Shown here: one piece after another, positions 56,201-64,000 of the stretch
Layout: each line of letters begins with the position of its first letter
Position numbering within the stretch: position 1 is the stretch's first letter
From: Azospirillum sp. B21
GTDB lineage: Bacteria > Pseudomonadota > Alphaproteobacteria > Azospirillales > Azospirillaceae
Assembly: GCF_008364825.1 (NCBI RefSeq)
Contig: NZ_VTTO01000018.1
Coordinates: forward strand, 58,340-122,339
Length of the DNA stretch: 64,000 bases
Direction: 5' to 3'
Translations under genes and position numbers: made by a program
Notes under the pieces: generated by a model
Databases searched by the model: none
Seen by the model: only the letters and a program-made list of their open reading frames with translations
Told to the model about the DNA's origin: nothing

Positions 56201-59200
56201 GCTTCAACGCAGAGGACGGTGGCCTCCCGTACCGCGGCAGGGATGACCGGATCGTGACGGCCAGCGTGAAGCACGAGCCGGCAACGCCGTACCTGTCGGA
56301 GGATCGACGCGAACCGCTGGATCCGGTCTTCCAGGTCGGGTGGGAGGCCGATCCGACCGCCCTTCGGCGGCGGCTCCCCTACTATCCCGACCCCGGGGCG
56401 ATGGCCATGGCTGTCGCCGTGCGCCGCCGTCCGGCCGACGGCACGCCGGTGAGGAACCACCATTATCTCGACGGCACCGTCCTTGTGCTTCCGCTGTACG
56501 GACTCGGCCGACGCTACCCCGACGCGGTCCCCATTATATTGGACCTGGAGCATGACCCCGACGAATCGGCAGCCGATCCGCGCTCCAATCCCCCCGGCGG
56601 CCCGGAACGGCGGATGCGGCCGGCAACGCAGGAGAGCGTCGTGCAGCACGATGCGTTTGCCGACGTCGGCGTTCTCGACGGGCTCGAGCGCTTCTCTCCG
56701 CGTGCCGCGTCCGACCTTGCCCGCTGGGACGGCGGCGACGCCACTGTTCCCGTCCGGCGCGTCCGGATCCGGCTGGCACCGGGAGAGGACTTCGACATCG
56801 ATGTCTGGTGCCTGCCAGGTGACAGGAATGTGGGAGATTGGCGCGAGCGGACAATCGGCCACAGTGATTTGGTGCGGCATGCGCGCGTCTTTGCCCGGAC
56901 CTTCGACCTGGTCGAAAGCGCCGCCATGCTGGCGGTGATCAAGGGCGGGCAGGTGTCTGGCGTCGATCAGGCGTGTGCGGCCGGGTTGGGAGCTCTTACC
57001 GGCTTGGCCGAACTCGCGGTGCTGCGCGATGCACTTGTCCAGGCAGAGGCGGTTGGCATCGAGGTGGCGTTGCGCTGCGGCGCCGGGGGGTTGTCGCTAC
57101 CCTGCCGCGACGTGATCGAGGCGGTCGGCACTGAGATCTTGCAGCGGCTCACCAAGGTCCCGGTGCCAGAGGTCAGCGCGGTCACAACCATCCAGGTGAC
57201 CCATGCCCTGCAGCGCCCTTTGCACAGGCCGACCTTCGATACGCCTGCTGGTCTGGACCTTTCAGGCCGTGTGGCTGGCGTTCACGTTGTGCGCCGGCGG
57301 CTTGCTGAATGGCAGGATGTCGAGCGCGCCATCCTGGATCGACAGCGCGCCGGCGCGCCTGACGAGTATCTCGACCTGAGCCAGGCCGGCGAGAGCGAGC
57401 AACTGTTTTTGGGAACCGTGTTCGCCGACGTGGAGACCACCGGAGCAGTGGACGTGATCGCCCGCACGGCGGGGCTATCAGGGACCCTCCTCGACGACCC
57501 GGGTCGTCGGCTCCACGTGACGGACCCTCGCTACCGCGCCGTCATGGATGGTCCTCCGGCGACCCGCAAGGACGCATTTGCAAGCCTGTTCGAGAGCGTC
57601 TACGGTTTTGCGGTCGACGACGAAGGGTTCGTTACGCTGACGCCTCACACCGTGCCGCTGCTGCGCATCGACAAAATTCAGCCAGAGGAGGCGGTGCCCA
57701 AAGGCCGCGGGCTTCGACCCATCGACCTGCTGCGTGGTCCCCATGGCGCGCTCCGGACCTACGCCCTGCGCCGGCCATTCGCCGATACCAGGGCACGCCG
57801 CCTCGAACTTTCGTTAGTGGCCGAGACGCGGTTCCGGCCGCTGCTGGTCGACACGGCGGGTGCTTTCCTCGGCCTTAATGAAACCCCGGATTCCGTGGAT
57901 TACACCGAAGCACCGTTGAGCGTGGAAGAGAAGCTCGCCAGCCGGGTCCTGGCACTGGAGCCGTCGGAGATCGCGTCCGTTCCGGAGAAGCACCGGTCGG
58001 TCTGGGTGCCTGCGACCTGGCGGCCCGCCCGGCTCAGTCCCAAAAGTCTTCTGCCGTCCTTCGTGTGGTCGGTCGAACGCCCGACCGCCGGCACGTCGCG
58101 AACCCTCCGGCGCACCTTCGTTCGAGTCAGGATGCGCCGGCCCTGGTTCTCGTCCGGGGAAGGGGAGCAGCTGGGAATTGTGGTTTGGCCGCCTGACCTG
58201 TTTGAGCTCGACCCGCGCAAGGTCTCTCGGAACAAGCTGTTCGATACCGCGTCCGGACAAGTTCAGGAAAAATCATGCGAACCGTTTGACGACTGCCAGC
58301 TTGGCAATGGGGGCGCCTTCGTGAGCCGCTGGGCAAGCGACCCGATCCGCCGAGGACCGACCGCAGACGGCTGGTTCATGCCGCGCGAGGTCTTCGCCGA
58401 CGCTTTTGATGCTTCGGGAGCGGTGCGGACGTCCGGTGACGGCGAGGTGGTGCGGCGCGTATCGATGCCCATTCCTCGAATGACCGAGGGCGATTTCGAC
58501 ACGCAGAAGGACTTGGCCGATGCTAACCGCGAGAGTCTGAAGGTATCGCTCGTTCTCTACACGCCGCGCTTCGACTGGCGGGAAGACGTCTGGTATGTCG
58601 ATGTCGAACTGAACGCGTTCGATCTGCCGGACCCGTTCATCCGGCTCGGTCTCGTGCGCTATCAGCGGCATGCGCCGGAGGCGCTCAGGGTTTCCGAACC
58701 GGCTATGGAGTTCGTCCAGATCCTCCCGCGGCGGACGGTCGAGACCCGCGTCGGTGGCTACGATCCGCAACGCAAGGGATATCCGGTGGAGTTCACCATC
58801 TTTGGGCCGGGCTCCGTCCGGGCGGGCGACCTGATGTCCCGGGGGCGCGACGACAAGAATTTACCATACCCGGAGGAGGATCCGGACGACCGCCCCCGGA
58901 TGCGGGCTTGGGTTCTGCGCAATGAGCGGCGCGGCGATCTGCGTCTGTGCGATGTGGCCCTGCAATCAGGGTGCGTGGAAGCATACTGGGAGAGCGATCC
59001 AATGACCGCACCGCAGCGTAGCGCCGATGGACTGAGGTGGTCGCACACGTTTGTTATGGCCGAAGATCCGCGGATTTCGACCAATCAATTGGACACCACG
59101 CTGTTCATTGAGGAATTCGAGCGACGACCATCGGCTTCACCGGACGAGAACGCTGGACCGGATGGCAGGTCCCGTCTTGTCGAGTCGGGACCGCGCTTTG

Positions 59201-59235
59201 CTGTGAAGGTGCCGCTCGGCACCGGACGGATATAG
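53245..59235 (+). CDS. Giant uncharacterised partner protein (1996 aa)
   Basis: ATG 53245 overlaps the previous stop. There is no signal peptide or clear membrane segment, so if exported it needs its partner or another route. It is largely beta-predicted, with many short Arg/Asp/Pro-rich strands; segments such as VFGWRYRLGIRAVFVGGGSL, FRLDVGIHVARAGRHLWRSL and ERFSPRAASDLARWDG recur in style but are not clear tandem repeats. Cysteines are few and partly clustered (DCGDPICDPLCDG near 235). No nucleotide-binding, protease or nuclease motif was found. Adjacent to it are a secreted papain-like peptidase and, beyond an IS scar, an HExxH protein. No family assigned. Confidence 0.6.
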   Translation: MTVGNGKWEVREPGTEDGRLSDTVGVAARVVAAGVPKQHRDGRRRLQATLVLVPIANPGRHDHRIALSDWPAEIERLIARDGIDVAVSGARSQGNERPAPSRADLDKRVRATRMAHHPLSVPSWPDAGDLPLVGRYGESRQRRPAAPPKGSDLAAVTDLWRRLMGPRLSPDMRIDISSRDDPDPDPWRELVDVLASAGAAATVPQAPLVVVPSSDIALTVALWRARVVLAALGRDCGDPICDPLCDGTPPARPWLVDPTALDRISQRYAGCVQDTAEYKELIARVRAGAEEQMQAVRNVLCASDLRTAVDGIRAFAGEHLKACRAPVSIAEALAADGSPAHRDLVRDLTGLYMASLAPDPQRIGSADQAAPKPPPFDAPALSLSGVAARRLFALQAHPLLGRLFNMVLDVMIDVDPPDAAPPGPGAVRCLAECAGFVEATRFHETDVVDADLADDGDIAAVECRDVRFLFLSSAFGRRDPAAAQGRSPIWTTAKLRLHDAPWRDVGRDAHFWPCARAEIDLAAARGHAGLDDALDLYDGVLNLGVGQGTRQPRYDIVSLDTNCAIESEIQKIRSENSARLTNEKGQRRILDSSPPVLQPDEKGQGCAVAEADRPQADAVEDAKVRAWFANPERRAVMRPTLRTAGLTVVDRWRQCTLTGRRETRQRHRSLCAQTDSAADAIVEDAEDLNLGFRLDVGIHVARAGRHLWRSLTNRTVEFSDPIEPKNRWIDDLLRRIVPDQEERTRLASTQELGGLFVRKTEGGPAGVERLDFGQDVIAVWRGDPLGAPLGVAELYANPGADLAIGQSYGLLGGNRHDAYRPPPLVFGWRYRLGIRAVFVGGGSLPLERAAGRYEREHGGTLALPTPPRSPGSAVVAGPDHETGHRFLRHERIDAPMLAISARNVKARWRGGVDSTRKVPLDPASRMVLRAVEAEHERGFGTTTARRVLFVPVVAQSFATAHRAFDGVPVVSMNGMNRPRDGLVNVRFNAEDGGLPYRGRDDRIVTASVKHEPATPYLSEDRREPLDPVFQVGWEADPTALRRRLPYYPDPGAMAMAVAVRRRPADGTPVRNHHYLDGTVLVLPLYGLGRRYPDAVPIILDLEHDPDESAADPRSNPPGGPERRMRPATQESVVQHDAFADVGVLDGLERFSPRAASDLARWDGGDATVPVRRVRIRLAPGEDFDIDVWCLPGDRNVGDWRERTIGHSDLVRHARVFARTFDLVESAAMLAVIKGGQVSGVDQACAAGLGALTGLAELAVLRDALVQAEAVGIEVALRCGAGGLSLPCRDVIEAVGTEILQRLTKVPVPEVSAVTTIQVTHALQRPLHRPTFDTPAGLDLSGRVAGVHVVRRRLAEWQDVERAILDRQRAGAPDEYLDLSQAGESEQLFLGTVFADVETTGAVDVIARTAGLSGTLLDDPGRRLHVTDPRYRAVMDGPPATRKDAFASLFESVYGFAVDDEGFVTLTPHTVPLLRIDKIQPEEAVPKGRGLRPIDLLRGPHGALRTYALRRPFADTRARRLELSLVAETRFRPLLVDTAGAFLGLNETPDSVDYTEAPLSVEEKLASRVLALEPSEIASVPEKHRSVWVPATWRPARLSPKSLLPSFVWSVERPTAGTSRTLRRTFVRVRMRRPWFSSGEGEQLGIVVWPPDLFELDPRKVSRNKLFDTASGQVQEKSCEPFDDCQLGNGGAFVSRWASDPIRRGPTADGWFMPREVFADAFDASGAVRTSGDGEVVRRVSMPIPRMTEGDFDTQKDLADANRESLKVSLVLYTPRFDWREDVWYVDVELNAFDLPDPFIRLGLVRYQRHAPEALRVSEPAMEFVQILPRRTVETRVGGYDPQRKGYPVEFTIFGPGSVRAGDLMSRGRDDKNLPYPEEDPDDRPRMRAWVLRNERRGDLRLCDVALQSGCVEAYWESDPMTAPQRSADGLRWSHTFVMAEDPRISTNQLDTTLFIEEFERRPSASPDENAGPDGRSRLVESGPRFAVKVPLGTGRI

Positions 59236-59303
59236 CAGTTGCCGGCAACACTGCTTTCACGGACGCACCGGGTTCCCAAACACCTTCAGCGGAGTGGCAT
59301 ACC

Positions 59304-60047
59304 ATGCGATCTGCATCTGTTTTCCCGACCCTCGTGTTGTTGGGGATTGCCGCACCAGCACTTGCGGACGATCCAACCTTCCTCATCGAACAGCAGGTTG
59401 GCCAAGCCACGAGCGACACCTGCCAATCCTACGTGCTCGCGATCGCCTTGGCCTTCAAGCGCGATCCCGCCTTTCCCCTCAGGGATTGGCGATCGCTCCG
59501 GACTATGGAGGAGCGTCTGCGGGCCGAAGTCGTGAAGGCGCGTAACGCCCGCTATGAAACGGAAGCCCCAGGAACCCCGGAAAGCAAGCGTTTTGCAAAC
59601 GTCAAAGACTACAAAATCGCTATCAACAACGCCACCAACAGCAAATACACGGTTCAGGAGAAAGCCTATGATATAGACGCCCTAGGGAACACCATAAGCG
59701 GTAAAACAGGAATTTCGTCGAAGTCCAATTTAGGCGCATCGTTCATTCTCGGAAACGCGGTAAAGGATGTCGCAATCTCATCAGCGACCAAGATAGGAGA
59801 CAAGATCTACAAGGACGGACACCTCTTTACGATCCTAGGCGTCTCCGGTCCTCCCAACAGCACGCGCGAATATTTGGTTCTCAATAGCGCTGCTTACAAG
59901 ATCAAGGGAAGCCCACCATTTAACGCATGTCAGGAATCACTGCCTGATTCCACTGGTCCGTATTTTGCTACGCTTGCTTGGCGGAATGATATCGAATGGA
60001 AGCTTTCAGGCGGAAAATACCGCGTGATTACAATAGAAAACCAATAG
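59304..60047 (+). CDS. Predicted secreted papain-like cysteine peptidase
   Basis: 247 residues with a Sec signal (MRSASVFPTLVLLGIAAPAL, cleavage near ALA-DD). Gln 34 and Cys 40 lie in QATSDTCQSYVLA, giving exactly the Gln-x5-Cys spacing of the papain oxyanion and nucleophile pair. His 173 in DGHLFTILGV and Asn 194 in EYLVLNSA mirror the papain HxxxxxG and YxxxKNS blocks. The assignment rests on this triad pattern, not on overall similarity that I could check. RBS GGAG at 59291-59294. It is 68 bases after the giant pair and probably co-transcribed. The coding is less GC-rich in its second half than the giant genes. Confidence 0.55.
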   Translation: MRSASVFPTLVLLGIAAPALADDPTFLIEQQVGQATSDTCQSYVLAIALAFKRDPAFPLRDWRSLRTMEERLRAEVVKARNARYETEAPGTPESKRFANVKDYKIAINNATNSKYTVQEKAYDIDALGNTISGKTGISSKSNLGASFILGNAVKDVAISSATKIGDKIYKDGHLFTILGVSGPPNSTREYLVLNSAAYKIKGSPPFNACQESLPDSTGPYFATLAWRNDIEWKLSGGKYRVITIENQ

Positions 60048-60249
60048 CAATAAATGGGATTAGTCATAATATTTATAGTCCTATTTGATGCTTCTGTGAA
60101 GACCCCAATTGAAGAACCGTGACGGTGGTGCATAAGTTGGACGGAGATTGATCTCGGTCAGATGGCGGGCTGCGAAAGCGGCACGCTGACGTTGGGATCC
60201 CTGGCAAAGTCAGACAAGCGAAAGGGCGCCGGTATGGCTTACCGATCCG

Positions 60250-60547
60250 GTGATGTGGTCCTATTTTCTGGAAGGGGTCCCCCTGTACCGTCGTCTACAG
60301 CGCCACCTCAGGCGCCCTTGGGCGCAGACTGGCCTCGTACTGGTCCTTCCGTCCATGCCGGAACCGCTCCTTTTTGCGGCAACCTCGATTCCGCTCGTCG
60401 CGGATCTCGAAAATGGAACGCTCCGGACCGGGGTGCGCACAGTCCCGCTTGCCGAGCATTCCGCCCGTTTCGAAGGCAACATCGCCGTTCGCCCTCTACG
60501 GCCACCCCTCAACGCCGAGGCCTTGGTCAGGCTCGTCGCGTACAGGG
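60250..60547 (+). pseudogene. Uncharacterised gene truncated by an IS3 copy
   Basis: From ATG 60250 about 100 residues (MMWSYFLEGVPLYRRLQRHL, LLFAATSIPLVADLENGTL) run until the inverted repeat of the IS3 copy at 60548, which supplies the final codons. The family is not recognised. The 200 bases before it are AT-rich near 60050-60110 and show no other gene. Confidence 0.3.
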
Positions 60548-61063
60548 TGAACCGTTCCGGGTTTGTCGGAGGCCATTCGGCTTGAGTCACGCCGCCATGG
60601 CGACATCCTCAGCTTGGGCATAGTAGCGTGCTTCGGCCTCGGCGGGAGGAATATTGCCGATAGGTTCGAAGCAGGCGCCGGTGATTGAACCAGTCCACCC
60701 ATTCCAGGGTGGCGAATTCGACGGCTTCGAGGGTGCGCCATGGTCCGGGGCGGCGGATCACCTCGGTTTTGTAGAGGCCGTTGATCGTCTCTGCCAAGGC
60801 GTTGTCGTAGGAATCGCCGACGCTGCCCACGGAGGGCTCGACACCGGCGTCGGTCAGGCGCTCGGTATACTTGATGGCAACGTATTGCGAGCCGCGGTCG
60901 GAGTGATGGATGAGGCCGCTGCCCTGTGCCGGTCGGCGATCGTGGAGCGCCTGCTCCAAGGCGTCCAGAACGAAGCTGGCGTGGGCGGTGCGCGACACCC
61001 GCCAACCGACGATGCGGCGGGCGAAGGCGTCAATGACGAAGGCGACGTAAACGAAGCCCTGCC
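60548..61063 (-). mobile_element. Truncated copy of the 29298 IS3 element
   Basis: It begins with the inverted repeat TGAACCGTTCCGGGTTTGTC at 60548 and follows the 29298 element almost base for base up to GAAGCCCTGCC near 61063, where identity stops. Only the C-terminal 160 or so codons of orfB remain. A one-base insertion near 60669 shifts the frame at its C-terminus. It has the same orientation as the complete element, 31 kb away. Confidence 0.9.
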
Positions 61064-61284
61064 TTGGGGCCGCGCTGGAGCGGATCGCCCTCTGTTCCAA
61101 CGATCCCGTCTGCGCCGACCACGAACCGGCGTCGAGCGCCGACGACTGGGCACTCAACGGTGTGGCCTGCCACGGCTGCCTGCTGATCGCGGAGACGAGT
61201 TGCGCGATGCGCAACATCCTGCTGGACCGGCCCCTGCTCGTCGACACGATCGCCGATGACGGCTGCGGGTTCTTCCCGTTCTGA
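61060..61284 (+). pseudogene. C-terminal remnant of a DUF1998 (DrmB-like) protein
   Basis: The frame ending at TGA 61282-61284 encodes LERIALCSNDPVCADHEP, NGVACHGCLLIAETSC and NILLDRPLLVDTI. The Cys pattern (C..DP.C..H, then ACHGCLL..ETSC, then N..LDR..LV) is that of the DUF1998 zinc-binding module found at the C-terminus of DrmB of DISARM defence systems and related helicase-associated proteins. The 5' part is missing, replaced by IS3 DNA. The stretch has no start codon of its own. Confidence 0.7.
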
Positions 61285-61496
61285 CCGGAATTGCGGCTGA
61301 AACGACAGCTTTGCCTTGTGCTCGACTCATTCGTGAACCGTGGGGGCTGTTCGGCCGCGCGTGCGCGGTAGTCTCCCTCGGCAGACACAGCCGGGACCCC
61401 AGCAGAGGACGACCAACACTCTACCCTAAGAGGAATTGACCAAGCAATATTGCTCGCGCAGCATGACCCTGATCAACATCTGACGGGGAGGCAACA

Positions 61497-62363
61497 ATGC
61501 GCATGTTGACTTTCGCGGCTACCTTGTTTGCTCTCGTTGCACCAGTGAACGCTGGTGGACTGATCGGAGATATCGTGAACGTGGTTGTCCCTGGCGCGGG
61601 GACCGCGCTCGACGACGCGAACCGGCAGGTTAAGGAGGCCATTCCGCCCTACAAAGCTGTCGAGGAGGGTGCATCAGGTGTGGTGAGGCACGTTGCGAAC
61701 GAGGCCGCCGGTGAGTTGGGTGGACCGGCCCTTGCGGCTTGGATTCGGGCATCCAAGGGTGATGTTGTCGGGGCTGGCGTCAAGCCGATGCCGCCACAGA
61801 TCTATGCTGCCCTTTCCGGGTATTTCCCTGAGGAAATCCTTCTGTCAGTGCGCTACCGTAGCGGGTGGGGAAACGAAGTTGCCCTGCCCGCGCTTTCTTT
61901 TCAATTCGGTGATGCGGCCGCGATCACACTCGACGACGCCGTCATGTTCCGAAATGAGGATGATGCACAGTACAACCTCGGCCTCTGGGCTCATGAAGTG
62001 AGCCACGTCCAGCAATACAAGCGCTGGGGAGTTGACGAATTCGCCAAGCAGTACACTAAAAATCATGGCGATGTGGAGGCAGAAGCAGAGGACAATGCGC
62101 TGAGGTTCCTCACATGGCATGAAATTCAGGTGAAGAACAAGCAGGTCACCTTCCAGCAGAGCGTTCCAGCTTACCCAAACCAGCCCGCACCCGGCGCGGC
62201 ATCCCCGTTCGGCGCTTGGCCCCAGGCGATTGGAATGCCGCAGCAGGTGAACATCTGCCGCACTCCGTTCGGGGCATGCCAGCTTCCCGTCAATGGACCG
62301 GTCGGAGTCAGCTGCTGGTGCGGAACCCCTGGTGGACCAGTGTTCGGTTCGCTGATGCCCTGA
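61497..62363 (+). CDS. Secreted HExxH (DUF4157-like) metallopeptidase-type protein
   Basis: 288 residues, RBS GGGGAGG. Signal peptide to about Ala 19 (FALVAPVNA-GG). A Gly/Ala-rich amphipathic N-terminal part is followed by a region like DUF4157: MPPQIYAALSGYFPEEILLS, ITLDDAVMFRNEDDA and LWAHEVSHVQQYKRWG with zinc-binding His 166, Glu 167, His 170. GDVEAEAEDNALRFL may give a third ligand. A C-terminal tail carries five cysteines in a C-T-P-x-G-x-C...C-x-C pattern (NICRTPFGACQLP, VSCWCGTPGG). DUF4157 domains are common in effectors of contractile injection systems and in secreted peptidases. It is separated from the giant pair only by IS debris. Confidence 0.6.
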   Translation: MRMLTFAATLFALVAPVNAGGLIGDIVNVVVPGAGTALDDANRQVKEAIPPYKAVEEGASGVVRHVANEAAGELGGPALAAWIRASKGDVVGAGVKPMPPQIYAALSGYFPEEILLSVRYRSGWGNEVALPALSFQFGDAAAITLDDAVMFRNEDDAQYNLGLWAHEVSHVQQYKRWGVDEFAKQYTKNHGDVEAEAEDNALRFLTWHEIQVKNKQVTFQQSVPAYPNQPAPGAASPFGAWPQAIGMPQQVNICRTPFGACQLPVNGPVGVSCWCGTPGGPVFGSLMP

Positions 62364-62534
62364 GGCAGTGACGTCCTGGGTCATGGGCGATATGGGCAGG
62401 AGCTGGGGGAGGGCTTTGGCCTTTCGTCCCCGCCCAGGGTCAGGCGTCCGACTGTGCCACTGACGAGCGCGCCGATGGCGCGGACCAGTAGAAGGATTGT
62501 CGCCCCAGTTCGGCAGCATACCGACGCTTCCAGC

Positions 62535-63072
62535 TCAGCGCCGGTCTGTGCGGGTGACCGGCGCGCTGCGATCGTGTCCCCGGCCGTGGTGTAGAAACGG
62601 GGAGGCGCTCCTTGTCTCCGGCTGGTCTGGCCGGGATCGTCCGGCAGCCACAGCGGGCAGGCTGACGAGGAAATCATCGCCGAGCAGGGCGATGGCTTCC
62701 AGCGTCATATAGCGCGCCCGCTGAACGGCCCACTCGTCACTCTGCTCCAAGAGAATGGCGCCGGTGAGGCGTGTAATCGCTTCCTCGTTGGGAAATATAC
62801 CGACAAACTCGGTGCGTCGCTTGACATCGCCGTTGAGGCGTTCAATCGGGTTGGCCGAGTGGAGCTTGGCGCGATGCTCCTTGGGAAAGGTCATGTAGGC
62901 TAGGACGTCCTCTTCCGCCTCGTCCATCAGGGCGGCCAGCTTCGGCAGCTTTGGACGAACCTGATCAGCAACTTGCCGCCACTGCGTTCGTGCCGATGCC
63001 GCATCATCCTGCGCGAAAGCCGTGGCGATGAAGGCCGCCACGACACGGCGCCCCTGGCCGGTTCGTCCGCCA
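62535..63072 (-). mobile_element. IS256-family transposase C-terminal remnant
   Basis: The minus frame GQGRRVVAAFIATAFAQD, then ARTQWRQVADQVRPKLPKLA, EDVLAYMTFPKEH, NPIERLNGDVKRRTEFVGIF and ITRLTGAILLEQSDEWAV is the C-terminal third of an IS256 transposase. The N-terminal two-thirds, including two catalytic Asp residues, is lost near 63072. A fragment of the same type lies at 41984-42105 in the opposite orientation. Confidence 0.88.
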
Positions 63073-63305
63073 CCCGGACGGCTACCAGAACTCTGACGTC
63101 GAGCGGGTGCAGCGTCACCTATCAGCGGGCCGACAACGGCCGTTCCTGCCGCTTCGTCGCCACGCGGCTCCGCAGTTCCCTGACCGGCCCGTGGAATTAC
63201 CCGACGGTCAACACGACCGCCAGCAGCAGCGGCATCATCTGCACCTACACCATCACCAGCGTCAGCTCGAACGACGATTGGGCCGTGACGCTCAACGTGA
63301 ACTGA
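63070..63305 (+). pseudogene. 3' fragment of an uncharacterised gene beside IS256
   Basis: The frame ending at TGA 63303-63305 reads CSVTYQRADNGRSCRFVATR, GPWNYPTVNTTASSSGIICT and YTITSVSSNDDWAVTLNVN, a Ser/Thr-rich beta-type C-terminus with paired cysteines. Its 5' end is cut by the IS256 remnant. Family unknown. Confidence 0.3.
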
Positions 63306-63393
63306 TCGTAGCCGGGGCGGCCGGACGCTTCGGACCGAAGAGACTCACAAGCGGGGCGCCCGAACGCCCCTCTATTCTGAGGAGGGTGTTGCG

Positions 63394-63720
63394 ATGATGA
63401 TCTCCGACCAGAGCGCGGCAAGCGCCGCTGTTGCGGTCAAGAGCGCCAAAATCTCCGCGGACGCACGACCGGGGCGGCGGCCGGTGGGCCCGGCACCGCC
63501 GCTGGAGGGATCGCGGTCAGGAAGGACTTCGCCACCGTCGCCAATTACGCGCGCGCCGCGCTCGATGCCGTTTGCCGGCAACGCGGCAAGGCCATGGACA
63601 TGCACACGTCCGGCAAGGATTGGGGGGCCGCCTTTCAGGGAAATTCTCGCGAACGCGATGGAGGCCGGGGCCAGATTCCTCGACTCGGTCGGCGACGAGG
63701 AAAAGCAATCGGTGACATGG
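63394..63720 (+). pseudogene. Degenerate small gene with strong RBS
   Basis: GAGGAGGG precedes ATG 63394. MMISDQSAASAAVAVKSAKI opens the gene, but the sense then moves to a second frame (VRKDFATVANYARAALDAVC, AMDMHTSGKDWGAAFQ) and back to a third (REILANAMEAGARFLDSVGD). Two frameshifts make it non-functional as read. Product unknown. Confidence 0.35.
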
Positions 63721-63754
63721 GCCATGTCCCGCGCGTCGGTGCAGCAGCACGGGC

Positions 63755-63910
63755 ATCCAACAGATCGGTGCCCATTGCCCGGAACTGGGCCAGCGCGTGC
63801 CGCTTGGCAGCGTCACCGATGGCGAGCATGGCGATGAGCGCTGCCGTGCCGATGCCGATGCCCAGCAGCGCCTGCAAGGACCGCTGCCGCACCTCAGAAT
63901 AGAACCTGCC
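63755..63910 (-). pseudogene. ABC transporter permease (MacB/FtsX-like) N-terminal fragment
   Basis: The minus frame RQRSLQALLGIGIGTAALIA, MLAIGDAAKRHALAQFRAMG and TDLLDAR resembles the first membrane helix and following conserved GE/GDGA..LAQ..S/AMGTNLL segment of MacB-type permeases. It ends at about 63755 where another broken gene begins, and no ATPase or permease core is present before the window ends. Confidence 0.45.
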
Positions 63911-64000
63911 CGCGCTCACACAAATGTTGCGCCCGGGTAGAAGTGTCAGTGGCTGGAGCAAAGTAGGAGTGTCAGCGGGAGCGGCTTCGGCTTGGCGGTG

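Noticed and set aside
61060..61284. Intact DISARM system
   Set aside because: Only the C-terminal tail of a DUF1998 protein is present; no helicase, methyltransferase or other drm gene is visible in the window.

Overview
The window is high-GC (mostly about two-thirds G+C) DNA with the gene content of a multi-replicon alphaproteobacterium, most likely Azospirillum or a close Rhodospirillales relative. The pointers are a dor/tor respiratory locus, a taurine-nitrogen cluster with a MocR-type TauR, and an iteron-controlled plasmid or chromid replication module. The genus is inferred from gene content and composition; there is no rRNA or other marker gene here.

1-19.8 kb is ordered metabolic DNA. 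It starts with a CoA-intermediate operon: the end of a MaoC/FAS1-like hydratase, a CitE-like lyase, and ETF beta and alpha. Next is a complete DMSO/TMAO respiration locus: a TorS-type hybrid kinase, a convergent TorR-type regulator whose 3' end overlaps the kinase, a pentaheme cytochrome, a TorD chaperone and a Tat-exported molybdoenzyme, with tor-box-like decamers in the divergent promoter. A frameshifted formate dehydrogenase iron-sulfur subunit follows. Then comes a taurine-nitrogen scavenging set (tauR diverging from tauABC-isfE-isfD-tpa). It predicts uptake of taurine, transfer of its amino group to pyruvate, reduction of sulfoacetaldehyde to isethionate, and export of the isethionate.

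19.9-28.3 kb is the replicon maintenance core: hipBA with its operators, IS remnants, a RepA initiator, an origin-like region with 15 iterons partly arranged at 21-22 bp spacing, two small replication-type genes, parA (with an HTH domain), parB and two parS-like palindromes.

28.4-64 kb is accessory DNA full of broken transposons (IS701, IS3, IS256, IS6, IS5 and IS110 types) and broken genes (Fic, DUF1998/DrmB-like, ABC permease). Two cargo blocks stand out. The first (31.2-40.7 kb) is a tightly coupled run of six genes: a polytopic membrane STAND/AAA ATPase, a DHH-type phosphoesterase with motifs in permuted order, a membrane HEPN-TPR protein, a lipoprotein, a Tat-exported M48 peptidase and a YqhA-like membrane protein. 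The second (45.4-62.4 kb) is a pair of giant uncharacterised proteins (2609 and 1996 aa, translationally coupled), followed by a predicted secreted papain-like cysteine peptidase and, after an IS scar, a secreted HExxH protein. Same-orientation copies of one IS3-family element lie at both ends of the 30.6-60.5 kb stretch, so it may have moved or could be lost as a unit. These two blocks are the best candidates for undescribed biology; their functions are not established by anything visible here.
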